Notes: generated from the sequence alone by a model not told the origin. DNA of 64,000 nt from Planktosalinus lacus (GCF_014640155.1 NZ_BMGK01000002.1:10589-74588), one strand, 5' to 3'; positions 15,530 to 24,810 are shown, numbered from the stretch's first letter. Program-made: numbers and translations.

Positions 15530-17200
15530 ATGAAAGAAACGGCATTCCAAACTTTTAAAAAACCAATTGCAGGCATTCCCATTCCTGAAAAATTCACCTT
15601 CCCTTTTTATTATACACCACACCCCTTGTCAAAGATTGCAGCCGAGGAACTTCAGGATTATTTGAGCCTTCAAAAAGAGTTTCAACACAACTTTGGTTTA
15701 AACCCAAATGAGCGGGGACCCGCAATAGGAAAAATGTTTGGGGTCTTGGTTTGTCAAAACAATGAAGGAGTGTTGGGCTATTTATGGGCCTTTTCAGGGA
15801 AACTGGCCGATGCCAACCATCACCAAAGATTTGTGCCTCCGGTGTTTGATATGCTGACAGAAACAGGTTTTTTTAAACTGGAAGAAGAAGTGCTCAATCA
15901 ATATAACCGCGAAATTGAACAGCTTGAGCACTCTGCAGCCTACCTTCAGGCGTTGGAAAACAAAGAAAATGTAACCCTGGATGCTGAAAAGGATCTGGAG
16001 AAACAAAAAAAACGCATCAGGAAACTTAAAAAAGAGCGTGACCTTAAAAGAGCTGAAGCCAACACTGCACTCAATCAAACTGACTTGGATACACTGGAAA
16101 CTCAGTTGAGTGAGGAAAGCAAAAAAGAGAGTATTTTGTTGAAGAAAATGACTAAGTACTGGAAGTTTCAAATAGAAGCCGCCTCAAAAACACTTGATGC
16201 TTTTAGATTGCATATTAAAGATCTTAAAGAAAAGAGAAAAAAGAAATCTGCCGCCCTGCAGCAAAAGCTTTTTGATAACTACAAGTTTTTAAACCAACAA
16301 GGCACATTGAAAAGTATTGGTGAGATTTTTGACGACAATCCGCCTGCCGGAGCCGGCGAATGTGCTGCTCCCAAGTTGCTGCACTACGCCTTTAAACATG
16401 GACTAAAACCAATTGCCATGGCTGAGTTTTGGTGGGGTGAGTCACCCAAATCTGAAGTGCGCAAACACAAACAATTCTATCCGGCTTGTAAAAGCAAATG
16501 TGAACCTATCTTGATGACCCACATGCTGGATGGGCTTAACCTGGAAGCCAATCCATTTCACTCCAATCCCGCTAAAGGCAAGGACTTGAAAATTGTGTTT
16601 GAAGACGCTTCTATAGTTGTCATCAACAAACCCGCAGAGTTTTTAACAGTTCCGGGGAAACTTTTATACGATTCGGTTTATACCCGGGTTAAAGCCCTTT
16701 ACCCCAAAGCCACCGGTCCTTTAATTGTCCACCGATTGGATATGTCAACTTCAGGGTTGCTGTTGATTGCCAAAGATGAAGAGACCTATAAAAATCTACA
16801 GAAACAGTTTATTAAACGAACAGTTGAAAAAAGATATGTAGCGCTGCTGGATGGAATTCCAGAACAAACAGAAGGCTTGATAGATTTACCGTTACGTGTG
16901 GATCTGGATGACCGCCCCAGGCAGTTGGTTTGTTATGAACACGGTAAAAACGCACAAACCCGTTGGGAAGTACTCTCTACAAACAACAATCAGACACGGG
17001 TTTATTTCTATCCCATTACAGGGCGCACCCATCAATTGCGTGTACATGCAGCACATCAATTGGGTTTAAATACACCCATTGTTGGGGATGATCTTTACGG
17101 TAGTAAAGCAAACCGGCTTCACCTGCACGCTGAAAGTATCACTTTTTCACACCCCCAAACCGGGTTGTTATTTACAATTACTGAAGAAGCACCCTTTTAA
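15530..17200 (+). CDS. RluA family RNA pseudouridine synthase with long coiled-coil N-terminal half
   Basis: The C-terminal ~215 residues are a pseudouridine synthase: the catalytic motif HRLDMSTSGLLLIAKD with its aspartate, VINKPAEFLTVPG before it, and GRTHQLRVHAAH after. The first ~340 residues are an extra region with charged coiled-coil helices (about residues 115-250, rich in K and E) and a conserved stretch GIPIPEKFTFPFYYTPHPLS. Family enzymes isomerise uridine in rRNA or tRNA; the target here is unknown. A TATCTTTG element at 15518-15525 ends only 4 nt before the ATG, implying an almost leaderless mRNA. Confidence 0.88.
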   Translation: MKETAFQTFKKPIAGIPIPEKFTFPFYYTPHPLSKIAAEELQDYLSLQKEFQHNFGLNPNERGPAIGKMFGVLVCQNNEGVLGYLWAFSGKLADANHHQRFVPPVFDMLTETGFFKLEEEVLNQYNREIEQLEHSAAYLQALENKENVTLDAEKDLEKQKKRIRKLKKERDLKRAEANTALNQTDLDTLETQLSEESKKESILLKKMTKYWKFQIEAASKTLDAFRLHIKDLKEKRKKKSAALQQKLFDNYKFLNQQGTLKSIGEIFDDNPPAGAGECAAPKLLHYAFKHGLKPIAMAEFWWGESPKSEVRKHKQFYPACKSKCEPILMTHMLDGLNLEANPFHSNPAKGKDLKIVFEDASIVVINKPAEFLTVPGKLLYDSVYTRVKALYPKATGPLIVHRLDMSTSGLLLIAKDEETYKNLQKQFIKRTVEKRYVALLDGIPEQTEGLIDLPLRVDLDDRPRQLVCYEHGKNAQTRWEVLSTNNNQTRVYFYPITGRTHQLRVHAAHQLGLNTPIVGDDLYGSKANRLHLHAESITFSHPQTGLLFTITEEAPF

Positions 17201-17206
17201 ATACTT

Positions 17207-18472
17207 TTAATTAAAACGATCATAAGCTGCTTTCTCCAACGCTTCACGGTGGTCAGGGTGTGCCAGTGAAATCAATGCTTTAGCACGCTGTTTTAGGTTT
17301 TTACCATACAGGTCAACCACACCATATTCGGTAGCAATATAATGCACGTGGGCTCTGGTAGTTGTTACCCCGGCTCCCTCTTTTAAGAAAGGAACAATTT
17401 TAGAAATTCCTTTATGTGTGATTGATGGCATGGCAATAATTGGTTTTCCGCCTTCTGAAAGGGCTGCACCTCTAATGAAATCCATCTGACCACCTACTCC
17501 GCTGTATTGCATTTTTCCAATAGTGTCTGCACAAACCTGGCCCGTGATATCAATTTCAATCGCGCTGTTAATGGCCGTTACTTTAGGGTTTCTTCTAATA
17601 ATAGCCGTGTCGTTAGTATAAGCAGCTTCCTTGAAATGCACGATGGGGTTATCGTCCATAAAATCATAGAGCTTTTGAGAGCCAATGGCAAAACAGGTGA
17701 CGAGTTTCCCTCTTTTAATCACTTTATCTTCACCGGTAATCACCCCTGATTCAATGAGTGGAAGCACTCCGTCTGAAAACATTTCGGTATGGATCCCCAG
17801 GCGTTTGTGATTGGTAAGGTTTGACAGCACCACATTTGGAATACCTCCAATGCCCATTTGCAAAGTTGCTCCGTCTTCCACAAGCTGCGCTACATGGTAA
17901 CCAATTTGTTTTTCAATTTCGGTGGGTTCAGAGGTCTCTACGCTGTGAATGGGTTCATCGACCCACACTGCAGCATTGATATTGTTTTTATGGATAATTC
18001 CATCGCCGTGTGTTCGCGGTACTTTAGGATTTACCTGAGCAATGACAATTTTTGCTGTTTGTATTGCAGTGATTGTAACATCAATTGAAGTCCCCAGCGA
18101 GCAATAGCCATGCTTATCAGGTGGTGAAACCTGAATAAGTGCTACATCGAGTGGTAGAATATTGCGTTTGAATAACAAGTGTAATTCACTTAAAAATATG
18201 GGCGTATAGTCTCCGCGTCTGGTGTTAATGGCTTTTCTGACATTGCCTGCCACAAAACAACTGTTGGTAGTAAATGCGTCACTGTATGGTTCACGGGTAT
18301 ACATAGCGTCACCTTCGGTGTGCATTTGAACGATTTCTATATTTTGAAGGTTTTTATAGTTTTCACATAAGGTATTGATAAGGAATTTAGGTGTCATAGC
18401 AGCCCCTTGAAAAAACACTCTGTTGTTTGATTTCACTAAGGATACGGCTTCTTCAGCTGAGATATAATTCAT
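17207..18472 (-). CDS. Acetyl-CoA hydrolase/transferase family CoA-transferase
   Basis: The 421-residue protein belongs to the class I CoA-transferases of the 4-hydroxybutyrate or succinyl-CoA:acetate type. Motifs include VSPPDKHGYCSLGTSID, the oxyanion segment LQMGIGGIPNVVL, the catalytic glutamate in GIHTEMFSDG, and HVHYIATEYGVVDLYGKN. It would move CoA between short-chain acids, often to make or use acetate or butyrate. The nearest gene on the same strand, the TauE/SafE protein, is 37 nt upstream, so it may be read from the cbb3 operon. Substrate cannot be settled from sequence. Confidence 0.85.
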   Translation of the reverse strand: MNYISAEEAVSLVKSNNRVFFQGAAMTPKFLINTLCENYKNLQNIEIVQMHTEGDAMYTREPYSDAFTTNSCFVAGNVRKAINTRRGDYTPIFLSELHLLFKRNILPLDVALIQVSPPDKHGYCSLGTSIDVTITAIQTAKIVIAQVNPKVPRTHGDGIIHKNNINAAVWVDEPIHSVETSEPTEIEKQIGYHVAQLVEDGATLQMGIGGIPNVVLSNLTNHKRLGIHTEMFSDGVLPLIESGVITGEDKVIKRGKLVTCFAIGSQKLYDFMDDNPIVHFKEAAYTNDTAIIRRNPKVTAINSAIEIDITGQVCADTIGKMQYSGVGGQMDFIRGAALSEGGKPIIAMPSITHKGISKIVPFLKEGAGVTTTRAHVHYIATEYGVVDLYGKNLKQRAKALISLAHPDHREALEKAAYDRFN

Positions 18473-18509
18473 TGTATTGTTAATTTTAAGTTGTTAGGTA
18501 AATTTTGAT

Positions 18510-19214
18510 TTAAACGTGGCATTCAATTTTTGCGTCTACTTGTTGTGTCATTGGTTTTGGTGAGACGTAAGGAATTCCCAGTCCCATTCCCCGTAAGATA
18601 AATAAAATTCCGATAATGACCACGAAAACCGGAATTGCTTTACGGATTTTCTGGCGGTTGATGCCTTTTAAATATGAACTGGCGTAAATGGATATTGTCA
18701 TCAGAGGAATGGTTCCCAATCCAAAAAACAACATATACAAGCTGCTTTGAGTTAATGAACCTGCTGCTATCGCTGCAAAAACGGCTATATAAACCAATCC
18801 GCAAGGTAAAAAGCCATTTAAAAAACCAATGGTAAGAAATGTGTCGGCCGTTTTCTTCTTAAAAGAAGCGCCCATCTTTTGTTTCAGTTTATTGACAAAC
18901 CGGTAAAAGAATTGAGAAACCCGGGTGTTTTGAAACGGTTTGAGTGGCAGCACCACTACAAGTATCATTAAAACCCCCACTGCAATGGAAAGTTGTTGCT
19001 GCAGTCCAAAAAGTGAAAAGCTTTTGCCAAGCAGACCAAACACGAGGCCAATGAGCGCATAGGCGGTCAGCCTTCCTAAATGATAACTGCTTGTTTGAAC
19101 AATTTTTTTTACCGGCTTTTTATGATCAACCGGAAGCATAAAAGCAATGGGGCCACACATACCCACACAGTGTAAACTTCCAAAAAGTCCCAATAAAAAG
19201 GCCGAGAGTAACAT
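18510..19214 (-). CDS. TauE/SafE-type membrane protein of the cbb3 oxidase cluster
   Basis: The start is ATG 19214 (MLLSAFLLGLFGSLHCVGMCGP); the ORF upstream runs into the ccoH gene in another frame. The 234 residues form about six membrane helices. The first contains an HCxxxCGP motif and the middle has NGFLPCGLVYIAVFAA. In Bacteroidota this family sits at the end of cco operons and is suspected of helping copper or thiol handling for oxidase assembly, which is inference from context. Its start lies 2 nt after the ccoH stop. Confidence 0.82.
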   Translation of the reverse strand: MLLSAFLLGLFGSLHCVGMCGPIAFMLPVDHKKPVKKIVQTSSYHLGRLTAYALIGLVFGLLGKSFSLFGLQQQLSIAVGVLMILVVVLPLKPFQNTRVSQFFYRFVNKLKQKMGASFKKKTADTFLTIGFLNGFLPCGLVYIAVFAAIAAGSLTQSSLYMLFFGLGTIPLMTISIYASSYLKGINRQKIRKAIPVFVVIIGILFILRGMGLGIPYVSPKPMTQQVDAKIECHV

Positions 19215-19216
19215 GG

Positions 19217-19663
19217 TTAAAAGTTGATTTTTTCTTTTGCTATATAGGCTTTGCCTTCCATTTCCCAGTAAAGACTTATATCCCAACGACCCTGAACCAA
19301 CTCACTTTCAGGAATAAGCATTTGATGATTTGAAAGTTGTAGTTCTTTTTCAAAATCAAAGGCTTTATTGTTTACCCTGTAGAAGGAAACACTCCCGTTT
19401 TGAATGTTTGCACTCCAGGCTTCAGGAATGTTTATAAGCACTCCATTGGCTGCTTTTTCTATGCTTACTTTTTCAGTTAGCTGCGCTGCATTGTTACGGG
19501 CATCCAATTCATCCTGAAAACCGATTTCCTGCTTGTAATAATCTTCAATTACCAGGTCATGTTCAAATTCTTTACTTGTGGTCATTGTAATTACAAAATA
19601 CAAAATGAATGCTATAAACAATGCAATTGCAATAACGATACCTGTACCCCAGTTTATTTTCAT
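19217..19663 (-). CDS. ccoH: FixH/CcoH-like cbb3 oxidase assembly protein
   Basis: The 148-residue protein has one N-terminal membrane helix (WGTGIVIAIALFIAFILYFVI) and a periplasmic domain starting with DLVIEDYYKQEIGFQDELDA, the conserved FixH segment. CcoH binds early assembly intermediates of the cbb3 oxidase. It lies between ccoG (51 nt) and the SafE gene (2 nt), in the usual order. Confidence 0.85.
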   Translation of the reverse strand: MKINWGTGIVIAIALFIAFILYFVITMTTSKEFEHDLVIEDYYKQEIGFQDELDARNNAAQLTEKVSIEKAANGVLINIPEAWSANIQNGSVSFYRVNNKAFDFEKELQLSNHQMLIPESELVQGRWDISLYWEMEGKAYIAKEKINF

Positions 19664-19714
19664 GATGAAGAGTTCTTTTTGATGCTTATGAATATTATTC
19701 TAAATGTATTGAAC

Positions 19715-21130
19715 TTAATTAAAACTTCGTGGCCCCAGGAAGTTTGTACTGGTGGTTTCAATGAGTTGTCCGTTACTGTAAACTCCAATTTCTACCTTGT
19801 TTTTATGCCCTTGAAGTGCAGCGCGATTTAATTCTATAAATAAAGACCCTTCTACCAGGTCTTGCGGCGGAACTACAACTTCATTTTGCGCAACAAATTT
19901 GATTGTGCCTTTATGTGAAAGTAATTTTAATTCAATGTCTGAATATTCATTACTGGTTTTATTGATCAGTTTATAAGTATACACATTACTAACCATATTG
20001 TCTTCTTTTAACTCATACAATTGCCCGGGTAAGCGCAGTACTACGGCCTCTACATCACTTCGCAAGAACAACATTCCAATCAATACCCCAATCAGGATAA
20101 CCAAAACGGCCACATAACCTTTCATACGCGGAGTAAATTCAAAAGGTTTTTTCTTAACGATATTCTCTTCGCTGGCATAGCGTATCAATCCTTTTGGGTA
20201 ATTTACAGATTCCATGATACTATCGCAAGCATCCATACAGGCGGTACAGTTAACACACTCCAGCTGGGTGCCATTTCTGATATCAATCCCTGTGGGACAA
20301 ACGTGTACACATTGAAAGCAATCTATACAATCGCCGTGACCCAGGGCTTGTCTGTCTTCGTTTTTACGGAATTTCTTTCTGCCTTCTTCGCCTTCACCCC
20401 GTTTGTGATCATAGGCTACGACAATTGATTTGGTGTCCAGCAACACCCCTTGCAAGCGCCCATATGGACAAGCAATAATGCATACCTGCTCCCGAAACCA
20501 CGCAAAAATAAAGTAGAACACTCCTGTGAAAATCAGTAAACCTATAAAGGTACTCAGGTGCTCAAGCGGTCCTTCTATTATGTAAAGCAATAAACGATCA
20601 CTTCCTATTAAATAGGCCAGAAACACATTTGCAATGATGAATGATATGATAAAAAATATAATCCATTTCAATAAACGCTTTCTGATTTTCTCAGCATTCC
20701 AAGGCATTTTAGCCAGGCGAATTTGTTTTCCCCTATCACCTTCAATGGCATATTCAATACGCCTGAAAACCATCTCCATAAATATCGTTTGCGGACAAAT
20801 CCATCCACAAAATATCCTTCCGAAAGCAACGGTAAAAAGTGTGATAAAAACCACTCCAATAATCATGGAAAGGACAAATAGATAAAAGTCCTGTGGCCAG
20901 AAGGGGAAACCAAATACATTGAACTTCCGCTCCAGAATATTGAATAACAAAAACTGATTGCCTCCCACTTTAATGAATGGAGACGCAATGAAAAATATCA
21001 GTAAAAAGTAGCTAACATATTTTCTGTATTCATAGAACTTTCCACTGGGCTTTTTGGGGAAAAGCCACTTTCGTTTACCTTCTTCATCAATGGTATTGAT
21101 GGAGTCGCGAAAGTTTTCTTGATTTTCCAT
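19715..21130 (-). CDS. ccoG: CcoG: ferredoxin-type cupric reductase for cbb3 oxidase
   Basis: The 471-residue protein has several membrane helices (residues ~40-55, 85-110, 155-210, 335-355). NosR/NapH-like cysteine motifs (FCGWICPQTIFMEM, CIIACPYGRLQGVL) are followed by two 4Fe-4S ferredoxin motifs (CIDCFQCVHVCP and CVNCTACMDAC). The C-terminal ~110 residues are a periplasmic Ig-like domain. CcoG reduces Cu(II) to Cu(I) for insertion into CcoN. Follows ccoP by 21 nt. Confidence 0.92.
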   Translation of the reverse strand: MENQENFRDSINTIDEEGKRKWLFPKKPSGKFYEYRKYVSYFLLIFFIASPFIKVGGNQFLLFNILERKFNVFGFPFWPQDFYLFVLSMIIGVVFITLFTVAFGRIFCGWICPQTIFMEMVFRRIEYAIEGDRGKQIRLAKMPWNAEKIRKRLLKWIIFFIISFIIANVFLAYLIGSDRLLLYIIEGPLEHLSTFIGLLIFTGVFYFIFAWFREQVCIIACPYGRLQGVLLDTKSIVVAYDHKRGEGEEGRKKFRKNEDRQALGHGDCIDCFQCVHVCPTGIDIRNGTQLECVNCTACMDACDSIMESVNYPKGLIRYASEENIVKKKPFEFTPRMKGYVAVLVILIGVLIGMLFLRSDVEAVVLRLPGQLYELKEDNMVSNVYTYKLINKTSNEYSDIELKLLSHKGTIKFVAQNEVVVPPQDLVEGSLFIELNRAALQGHKNKVEIGVYSNGQLIETTSTNFLGPRSFN

Positions 21131-21151
21131 AACGTTTTGAGGCTTTCGGGT

Positions 21152-22117
21152 TTATTGTTCTATTTCAACGTCGTCTTCCAGTTGTTCTTCTGTAAGCTCG
21201 GTTTGTTCAACCTTATCAGCCGCTTCTTCCAGTTTTTCCGGCGCTTTTTCTACATACAAATCACCTTCAGCTTCTTTAGCGTCGGGAGGGTTGGTGCCCT
21301 GGAAGGTTTTGATATAACTTGCCACCTGTGCTATTTGAAGTGGTTTTAAATCATTTTTCCAGGCAATCATTCCTTTTCCGGGACGACCCCCTTCAGAAAT
21401 AACTTCATACATATTACTCAAACTACCACCTGCAATCCAATAATCATCTGTCAGGTTTGGACCAATTCCTCCTCCACCATCGGCTCTGTGACAGGCCACA
21501 CAGTTGGTTTCGAAAATGGCTTTACCGGCTTTTAAATCTTCAGCATCGGTAAGTAACTCCACCGTACTGGCATCTACCAGACCCTTTGCAGTTTTACGAT
21601 ATTCTTCAATTTCTTTCTCTGCTACCGCCAGCTCTCGCTGATATTCTTCTTCTTGGGTTGGTCCATCAAAAACGTGGTAACGCACCATATAAACTACCGC
21701 AAAAATTATGGTCGCATAAAAACCATATAACCACCAGGGGGGCAGGTTGTTATCCAACTCTTTAATGCCGTCATAGTTATGATCAAGGATGATTTCAGCT
21801 TCTGTTTTGGCTTTTTTCTTTCCAACCAGTTTTCTATAAATAGTGTAAACCCAAGCAAATCTATTTGCTTCAGCTACAGCTTCTTTTTCTAAATAACGTG
21901 ATTGTGCTTCTGCGTCCAGCGAGTGAAACAAAATGCGTTGCAATGAATTAACACTTATTTCAATTGCAACCATAAAGAGTATGATGGCAATCCAGACCAA
22001 AATTAAAATTGGGGTTTCCATGAGTGCCCACTGTCCCTCTGTTCCTGAAATTGCTTCAATCAAAAACAAAGAAAGGGTCGCGATGATTAAAATTCTAAAA
22101 ACTGCTATTGATTTCAT
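21152..22117 (-). CDS. ccoP: cbb3-type cytochrome c oxidase subunit III (CcoP), one-heme form
   Basis: The 321-residue subunit has two N-terminal membrane helices, then the CcoP N-domain segment YDGIKELDNNLPPWWLYGF with a third helix, and a cytochrome c domain with a single heme site NCVACHRADG and distal methionine GKGMIAW. Proteobacterial CcoP proteins carry two hemes; I find only one CxxCH here. An acidic tail (EQLEDDVEIEQ) follows. It passes electrons to the CcoNO core. Overlaps ccoQ by 4 nt. Confidence 0.92.
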   Translation of the reverse strand: MKSIAVFRILIIATLSLFLIEAISGTEGQWALMETPILILVWIAIILFMVAIEISVNSLQRILFHSLDAEAQSRYLEKEAVAEANRFAWVYTIYRKLVGKKKAKTEAEIILDHNYDGIKELDNNLPPWWLYGFYATIIFAVVYMVRYHVFDGPTQEEEYQRELAVAEKEIEEYRKTAKGLVDASTVELLTDAEDLKAGKAIFETNCVACHRADGGGGIGPNLTDDYWIAGGSLSNMYEVISEGGRPGKGMIAWKNDLKPLQIAQVASYIKTFQGTNPPDAKEAEGDLYVEKAPEKLEEAADKVEQTELTEEQLEDDVEIEQ

Positions 22118-22308
22118 TGGTTCGTGGTGTTTTCGTCCTCTTCATTTTCCAGAGGAATGTTACTTACTTGATCGATATAATTCTTTTTTGCGGTAAAAAC
22201 CCAAATAAAAAGGATTGCAAAAAAGATGAAAAAAATGAGTAGTGAGATAATGGGATACACTTCTATCCCATCAATCGATTCCATATGTCCTTTGATATAC
22301 TTTAACAT
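22114..22308 (-). CDS. ccoQ: CcoQ-like small membrane subunit
   Basis: The 64-residue protein has one membrane helix (IISLLIFFIFFAILFIWVF) followed by a basic then acidic tail, as in CcoQ/FixQ subunits. Its place between ccoNO and ccoP is also right. Its stop overlaps the ccoP start (ATGA). CcoQ stabilises the oxidase complex. The call rests mostly on size, topology and position. Confidence 0.75.
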   Translation of the reverse strand: MLKYIKGHMESIDGIEVYPIISLLIFFIFFAILFIWVFTAKKNYIDQVSNIPLENEEDENTTNQ

Positions 22309-22314
22309 AATAAC

Positions 22315-24519
22315 TTAGTTTTCAGTGTTTGTAACTTCTTCTCCACCTGACACTTTAATATCGGTTCCCAAGCGTTGCAGATATGCGATTACTGCAACTA
22401 CTTCTCGGTTTTTCATTTCTGTAAACTCAATCCCGTTTTCCTGAGCATATTGTTTTTCAGCTTCATATACCCGTGCAAATTCTGGGTCGCTGTAAAGGTT
22501 TTCTTCAATTTGCGTTCCCTGCTCAAGCATCCATTCCTGAGCACGTGCAATTTGTTCCTCGGTATAAGGTACGCCCAGATTTACCATTACCTCCATTTTT
22601 CGCTCAGTTTTTGACTTATCAAGTTCGTTATTGATCAGCCACTTATAGCTTGGCATAATGGAGCCCGGCGAAGTACTTTGAGGGTCATAGAAGTGGTTGA
22701 AATGCCAGCTGTCTGAATATTTTCCACCCACGCGCAACAGGTCAGGACCTGTGCGTTTACTTCCCCAAAGGAAGGGGTGGTCATACACAAACTCTCCTGC
22801 TTTTGCATATTCGCCATTGTAGCGTTCAGTTTCACTTCTGAAAGGACGCACCATTTGGGAGTGACATCCCACACAACCTTCACGGATATATAAATCCCGT
22901 CCTTCTAACTCAAGCGGCGTATACGGTTCTACACTGGTAATTGTAGGTATGTTTGATTTCACCACCAGGGTAGGAACAATCTGGACAATTCCTCCAATCA
23001 AAATGGCAACAGTAGCAAGGATTGTTAATTGTACCGGTCTTCTTTCCAGCCAGGTGTGGTATGCTTCACCGGCAACACGTTTTTTAGTCACTCTTTCAAG
23101 GGCAATCGCTTCAGCAAGCTCATCTGCTACCGGAGTTCCTTGTCTTACAGTCTTCACGATATTGTAGAGCATAATGAATACCCCTAGGATGTATAAGCTT
23201 CCACCTATAGCACGCATCCAGTACATAGGCATAATTTCAACTACAGTTTCCATAAAGTTTCCATACACCAATGTCCCGTCCGGGTTGAATTGTTTCCACA
23301 TAGAAGCCTGGACAAAACCGGCTACATACATTGGCAAGGTATAAATGATGATTCCAAGAGTACCAATCCAGAAGTGGAAATTAGCCAGACCGACAGAAAA
23401 GAGTTTGGTTTTAAATATTTTAGGTATCAACCAGTAAATCATACCGAAAGTCAGGAAGCCATTCCACGCAAGTGCACCCACGTGAACGTGTGCAATGATC
23501 CAGTCAGTAAAGTGGGCAATTGCATTCACATTCTTGAGGGACAACATAGGCCCTTCAAAAGTAGCCATACCATAACCGGTGATGGCAACCACCATGAATT
23601 TCAATGTTGGGTCTGTGCGTACTTTATCCCAGGCACCCCTTAAAGTGAGTAAACCGTTAATCATACCACCCCAGGATGGGGCTAAGAGCATGATTGAAAA
23701 CGCAACTCCTAAACTTTGAGCCCAGGCAGGCAATGATGTATATAGAAGGTGGTGAGGACCTGCCCAGATATAAATGAAAATTAAAGACCAAAAGTGAACA
23801 ATCGATAAACGATAGGAATACACCGGCCTGTTGGCAATTTTAGGCACGTAATAGTACATCAACCCTAAAAAGGGTGTGGTTAAGAAAAAGGCAACCGCAT
23901 TATGACCATACCACCATTGTACCAAGGCATCCTGCACACCGGCATAGACTGAGTAACTTTTTAAACCATCTACTGGCAGTGCTAAACTGTTAAAGATATG
24001 AAGTACAGCCACCGTTACAAAAGTTGCCAGATAAAACCAAATAGCTACATACAGGTGGCGTTGTCTTCTGCGAAGGATGGTTCCAATCATATTGATTCCA
24101 AATGCAACCCAAACTACAGCAATTGCAATATCAATAGGCCATTCCAGTTCTGCATATTCTTTAGAAGAAGTATAACCTAAGGGCAACGTGATTGCGGCCG
24201 CCACAATAATAAATTGCCAACCCCAAAAGTTTATGTTACTGAGCCAATCACTGAACATTCTGGCTTTGAGAAGACGTTGCAAAGAATAATAAACTCCCGC
24301 AAAAATAGCATTCCCCACAAATGCAAAAATCACTGCATTGGTGTGCAATGGACGCAAGCGACCAAAGCTCAGCCAGGAAATACCATCGGTCATGTTTGGA
24401 AACATAAACATAAATGCCAGTAAGAGCCCTACTGACATTCCCACCACTCCCCATAATAGCGTGGCATAAATAAACTTCTTTACGATTTTATTATCGTAAT
24501 AAAATTGCTGTAATTCCAT
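22315..24519 (-). CDS. ccoN: Fused cbb3-type cytochrome c oxidase subunits I and II (CcoN-CcoO)
   Basis: The 734-residue fusion starts with CcoN (about residues 1-470). It has twelve membrane helices with heme and copper-B histidines, visible in RLRPLHTNAVIF, WWYGHNAVAFFLTTP, AGPHHLLYTSLP and DWIIAHVHVGALAWNG. CcoO follows after a loop (~490-734): one membrane helix, then the heme c motif EGCVGCHSQMVRPF. Fusion of N and O is usual in Bacteroidota. The enzyme reduces O2 with high affinity at the end of the respiratory chain. Second gene of the operon, 2 nt after ccoS. Confidence 0.95.
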   Translation of the reverse strand: MELQQFYYDNKIVKKFIYATLLWGVVGMSVGLLLAFMFMFPNMTDGISWLSFGRLRPLHTNAVIFAFVGNAIFAGVYYSLQRLLKARMFSDWLSNINFWGWQFIIVAAAITLPLGYTSSKEYAELEWPIDIAIAVVWVAFGINMIGTILRRRQRHLYVAIWFYLATFVTVAVLHIFNSLALPVDGLKSYSVYAGVQDALVQWWYGHNAVAFFLTTPFLGLMYYYVPKIANRPVYSYRLSIVHFWSLIFIYIWAGPHHLLYTSLPAWAQSLGVAFSIMLLAPSWGGMINGLLTLRGAWDKVRTDPTLKFMVVAITGYGMATFEGPMLSLKNVNAIAHFTDWIIAHVHVGALAWNGFLTFGMIYWLIPKIFKTKLFSVGLANFHFWIGTLGIIIYTLPMYVAGFVQASMWKQFNPDGTLVYGNFMETVVEIMPMYWMRAIGGSLYILGVFIMLYNIVKTVRQGTPVADELAEAIALERVTKKRVAGEAYHTWLERRPVQLTILATVAILIGGIVQIVPTLVVKSNIPTITSVEPYTPLELEGRDLYIREGCVGCHSQMVRPFRSETERYNGEYAKAGEFVYDHPFLWGSKRTGPDLLRVGGKYSDSWHFNHFYDPQSTSPGSIMPSYKWLINNELDKSKTERKMEVMVNLGVPYTEEQIARAQEWMLEQGTQIEENLYSDPEFARVYEAEKQYAQENGIEFTEMKNREVVAVIAYLQRLGTDIKVSGGEEVTNTEN

Positions 24520-24521
24520 AA

Positions 24522-24749
24522 TTAGAAATCTGATTTATTAGTTGTTGATTTATTTTTAGTAGAAGTATTCTGGTGTTCTTTTTTTTCATCTGAAGGTTTG
24601 TCCTTAACTACCTCATCTTCAAAAAGCATACGCACTGAAGGGGTGTAAGTATCATCATATTGACCTTTTTTTAAACTATAAATGAAAATTGCGAAGAAAA
24701 CAATAGCGACTAGAGTACTGATAATCAAGGTCAAGTAAATAACGTTCAT
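24522..24749 (-). CDS. ccoS: CcoS, cbb3 oxidase assembly protein
   Basis: The 75-residue protein starts at ATG 24749 (MNVIYLTLIISTLVAIVFF), one helix followed by a SLKKGQYDDTYTPSVRMLFED segment typical of CcoS. The longer ORF to 24803 would run over the -7 element at 24767-24774. CcoS is needed for cofactor insertion into CcoN. It is the first gene of the operon, since the usual ccoI copper ATPase gene is not upstream. Confidence 0.88.
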   Translation of the reverse strand: MNVIYLTLIISTLVAIVFFAIFIYSLKKGQYDDTYTPSVRMLFEDEVVKDKPSDEKKEHQNTSTKNKSTTNKSDF

Positions 24750-24766
24750 CTGGTATAAGTTTCTTT

Positions 24767-24810
24767 CAAAAGTAATTGTACTCCATTCTTCAAAAAATGA
24801 CAATTGTCAT
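24767..24810 (-). promoter_or_regulatory. Crp/Fnr-type site and promoter for the cbb3 oxidase operon
   Basis: ATGACAATTGTCAT at 24797-24810 is a perfect 14-bp palindrome. TACTTTTG (24767-24774, minus strand) follows after exactly 22 nt and matches TAnnTTTG. ATG 24749 is 17 nt further. Same half-site and spacing as at 13267-13310 and 14488-14531. Control of cbb3 oxidases by Fnr-type regulators is well known in other bacteria. Confidence 0.8.
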
